Source of the DNA: Actinomycetes bacterium
GTDB taxonomy: Bacteria; Actinomycetota; Actinomycetes; Actinomycetales; Demequinaceae
Assembly (NCBI GenBank): GCA_023428185.1
Contig: JAEYYZ010000148.1
Coordinates: forward strand, 1-6,961
Reading direction: 5' to 3'
Length of the DNA: 6,961 bases
Shown: in pieces, positions 5,305-6,961 of the stretch
How the letters are laid out: each line of letters starts with the position of its first letter
Numbering within the stretch: the first letter of the stretch is position 1
The notes under the pieces: generated by a model
Told to the model about the DNA's origin: nothing
Seen by the model: the letters and a program-made list of their open reading frames with translations, nothing else
Database searches by the model: none
Made by a program: the position numbers and the translations under genes

Positions 5305-5954
5305 CCTCAGCGCGCTCCACGGGGCGGGCACGGTTGCTCGTCACGGATGTTGATTCCACGCTCATTACTCAAGAGGTCATCGAGCTTCTTGCTGAACACG
5401 CAGGTGTGCGCGCTGAAGTAGCCGCAATCACAGAAGCGGCGATGCGCGGCGAGTTGGATTTTGCCGCCTCGCTCGCAGCGCGGGTGTCCACCCTCAAGGG
5501 GCTACCGGCATCGGTCATTCATGAGGTTGCGGACGTTGTGGAACTCACCCCGGGGGCCCGCGAACTGGTCTTGACTCTCCAAGACCAAGGCTGGGACGTT
5601 GCGCTCGTTTCCGGCGGTTTTGCCGAGATCGTGGGCGGCTTGGCACAGGAACTGGGTGTTTCGCTCTACCGCGCCAACAGCCTGGAGATTGTGGACGGCG
5701 TGCTCACTGGCCGCACTCTTGGCCCTGTCATTGATCGCGAGGCTAAGGCCGAGGCACTCCTGGAGTTTGCGGCCCACGTGGGAGCGGAAGCTGCGGATAC
5801 CGTGGCGATAGGCGACGGAGCAAACGATCTCGGCATGTTCGCCGTGGCGGGCGTGAGCATTGCCTTCAATGCCAAGCCCGCAGTGCGCGCGGCAGCGGAC
5901 TTTGTCATCGACGGCCCGCGCCTAGATGCGGCCTTGGAGTTCCTGAACCGCTAG
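5301..5954 (+). CDS. serB: Phosphoserine phosphatase, short catalytic-domain form
   Basis: A 217-residue HAD-superfamily enzyme that hydrolyses O-phosphoserine to serine, the last step of serine synthesis. Motif I is TDVDSTLI (15-22), with D16 the expected nucleophile and D18 the acid/base. Motif II is the serine in VSGGF (S104). The motif III lysine is K149 in DREAK, and motif IV is GDGANDLGM (171-179). The cap region 'AAMRGELDFAASLAARVSTLKG' (47-67) and 'NSLEIVDGVLTG' (126-137) match SerB closely. There are no N-terminal ACT domains, unlike mycobacterial SerB2, so ACT-mediated serine feedback is not expected. The ATG overlaps the glgC stop as ATGA, and only a weak AAGGGA lies 10 bases upstream, so translation is probably coupled to glgC. 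Confidence 0.95.
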   Translation: MTSARSTGRARLLVTDVDSTLITQEVIELLAEHAGVRAEVAAITEAAMRGELDFAASLAARVSTLKGLPASVIHEVADVVELTPGARELVLTLQDQGWDVALVSGGFAEIVGGLAQELGVSLYRANSLEIVDGVLTGRTLGPVIDREAKAEALLEFAAHVGAEAADTVAIGDGANDLGMFAVAGVSIAFNAKPAVRAAADFVIDGPRLDAALEFLNR

Positions 5955-5966
5955 CGCGGCGCGCTA
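5952..5966. terminator. Perfect inverted repeat containing both convergent stop codons
   Basis: TAGCGCGGCGCGCTA is a perfect inverted repeat with 7-bp arms around G5959. Its left end is the serB TAG stop and its right end, read on the minus strand, is the TAG stop of the flavoprotein gene. Only 9 bases separate the two genes. A one-base loop is sterically impossible, so an RNA hairpin would keep about 5-6 pairs, and there is no T-tract; as a terminator it is weak at best. No other terminator fits between the genes. Confidence 0.35.
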
Positions 5967-6518
5967 TGCCTCGCGCACAGTAGGCAAACCAGGCAACCCG
6001 TCCAGGCTCACGAGGTTCTTGCGTTCCCAATAGTCCCGGATGCCCTCTGGCCCCTTGCTACGCGCCCACCTGTCCAAGTGGTCGCGGTCACGCACGTACG
6101 TCATCTCGGGAACTGCCATGCCGCAGCTGTCAGAGATGCGTTGAGCTGTCACCACCACTACTGCCCGCGCCCCCGGGTTTGGCGCGAAGAGCGAGTACCA
6201 CTGCTCCCACTCCTCATCCCCAAAGCTCACCACTCGAGCAGCGCCGTGGATGCGCACAATATTGGGCGGGCCCTCAAATGCACACCACATGAGCGTGATA
6301 CGCCCGTCAGCCAGCGCATGAGCCACTGTCTCCACCCCGGAACCGGTGAGATCCAGGTACGCCACCGTCTTGTCGTCGATGACGCGCAACGTGCCCACCC
6401 CACCCTTGGGGGAAACGTTGACATACCCGTCCGCCGCTGCGGTGGCCACAAAGAACATCTGCTGCTTGGCAATGAAGTCGGCAATGTAGCCGTCCAGGCT
6501 GGGGTATTCGGCACTCAT
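5964..6518 (-). CDS. Pyridoxamine-5'-phosphate-oxidase-fold flavin-binding family protein
   Basis: A 184-residue protein of the split-barrel PNPOx-like superfamily, usually binding FMN or a related cofactor. The N-terminal barrel shows 'KQQMFFVATAAADGYVNVSPKGG' (18-40), with the SPKG cofactor-region motif, then 'TVAYLDLTGSGVETVAHAL' (51-69) and 'ITLMWCAFEGPPNIVRIHGAARVV' (74-97). A C-terminal 'SDSCGMAVPEMTYVRDRDHLDRW' (129-151) is typical of one uncharacterised subgroup, which is not true PdxH. The substrate is unknown; redox or quinone/flavin reduction is only family-level inference. The start at 6518 has GGAGG (complement 6526-6530) 7 bases upstream and overlaps the stop of the upstream hydrolase gene as ATGA; longer in-frame extensions lie inside that gene and are rejected. 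It is convergent with serB. Confidence 0.9.
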   Translation of the reverse strand: MSAEYPSLDGYIADFIAKQQMFFVATAAADGYVNVSPKGGVGTLRVIDDKTVAYLDLTGSGVETVAHALADGRITLMWCAFEGPPNIVRIHGAARVVSFGDEEWEQWYSLFAPNPGARAVVVVTAQRISDSCGMAVPEMTYVRDRDHLDRWARSKGPEGIRDYWERKNLVSLDGLPGLPTVREA

Positions 6519-6961
6519 GAGACGGCCTCCGTCCGCGCAGCTGCAGTAAGCGCAAGCAAAGCAAAGGCTTGAGCCTCTGCTGACGTCCCTTGCGTGATGA
6601 AGTGCGGTGAGCCGCACACTTCGCGGACCAGTCCATCTTCGCCCACCTTGGCCAATGAAGCATCCATCCAGCGGCGCGCCCTCTCGGCCCAGGACGCATT
6701 GAGCCAACCGTCGGCCACGCCCGTGAACGCGGCGAACGCAAGCATCAATCCAGCGGTGCCGTCCACAAAACTCTCAGAGTCGTTCAGCACGTCGTGGAAG
6801 CGGCCATCGGGGCGCTCCCAGGCGGCGCACGCCTCCAACAACTCGCTTGCGTCACGTTGCCAACGGGCGCGCATTTCACTGGGCGTGGAGTCCCCACCCA
6901 ACCTCAACGCCCGGGCAAGTCCCGCAGCCACCCATCCGTTTCCGGTGGCCCACAGCGCGCC
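6515..6961 (-). CDS. GH88/GH105-like glycoside hydrolase, C-terminal part (cut by window edge)
   Basis: The frame is open from the window edge to a TGA at 6515 and encodes 148 residues with the N-terminus outside. The first visible residues, 'GALWATGNGWVAAGLARAL', match the W-x-R-GNGW block of the six-hairpin (alpha/alpha)6 unsaturated-uronyl hydrolases, although T replaces the common R. Further along come 'PDGRFHDVLND', 'ESFVDGTAGLMLAFAAFTGV', 'RWMDASLAKVGEDGLVREVCGSP' and 'QGTSAEAQAFALLALTAA', all in the order seen in GH105 (YteR type) and GH88. These enzymes remove unsaturated glucuronyl or galacturonyl residues from oligosaccharides produced by polysaccharide lyases. The catalytic aspartates would lie upstream, so activity cannot be confirmed. 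An internal GTG at 6931 is not the start. It overlaps the flavoprotein gene by ATGA. Confidence 0.8.
   Translation of the reverse strand, partial: GALWATGNGWVAAGLARALRLGGDSTPSEMRARWQRDASELLEACAAWERPDGRFHDVLNDSESFVDGTAGLMLAFAAFTGVADGWLNASWAERARRWMDASLAKVGEDGLVREVCGSPHFITQGTSAEAQAFALLALTAAARTEAVS

Overview
The window is GC-rich, with tightly packed genes that mostly overlap or sit a few bases apart. It looks like chromosomal DNA of an actinobacterium (Actinomycetota), probably Micrococcales such as the Cellulomonas/Demequina range. The basis for this is the Corynebacterium-type glycogen synthase placed divergently from glgC (the order known for Rv1212c/Rv1213 in Mycobacterium tuberculosis), actinobacterial NfeD/SPFH proteins, and several genes that lack a Shine-Dalgarno sequence but have a -10-like hexamer just upstream of the ATG. 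The lineage is inferred from the proteins; no rRNA is present. I see no tRNA, rRNA, CRISPR, phage or insertion sequence.

Layout. (1) Positions 1-290, minus strand: N-terminal part of a SpoU/TrmH-type RNA 2'-O-methyltransferase, cut by the window edge. (2) 291-435: a short spacer with an exact 18-bp direct repeat and a strong hairpin terminator for the operon to its right. (3) 436-3993, minus strand: a probable four-gene transcription unit reading glgA/glgM-type glucosyltransferase, stand-alone ABC ATPase, NfeD-like membrane/OB-fold protein, SPFH/band-7 (stomatin-like) protein. The gaps are 12, 48 and 3 bases, and the terminator follows. (4) 3994-4065: a compact divergent promoter region. (5) 4066-5954, plus strand: glgC (ADP-glucose pyrophosphorylase), overlapping by ATGA with a short serB (phosphoserine phosphatase). 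(6) 5955-6961, minus strand, convergent with serB: the C-terminal part of a GH88/GH105-like (unsaturated uronyl) glycoside hydrolase, overlapping by ATGA with a pyridoxamine-5'-phosphate-oxidase-fold flavoprotein.

How the genes work together. GlgC makes ADP-glucose. The divergently encoded GT4 enzyme uses it, either for classical glycogen elongation or, as shown for the mycobacterial relative GlgM, to make maltose-1-phosphate. NfeD and SPFH proteins form a well-known membrane partnership. SerB supplies the last step of serine synthesis and is tied to glgC only by gene overlap. The GH105-like enzyme suggests the organism degrades pectin-type plant polysaccharides.

No gene here looks like a new system. 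The most interesting signals are non-coding: a candidate pair of leaderless promoters with an imperfect dyad between them in the glgA-glgC spacer, the unexplained 18-bp direct repeat upstream of the methyltransferase gene, and a perfect inverted repeat built from the two convergent stop codons at 5952-5966.
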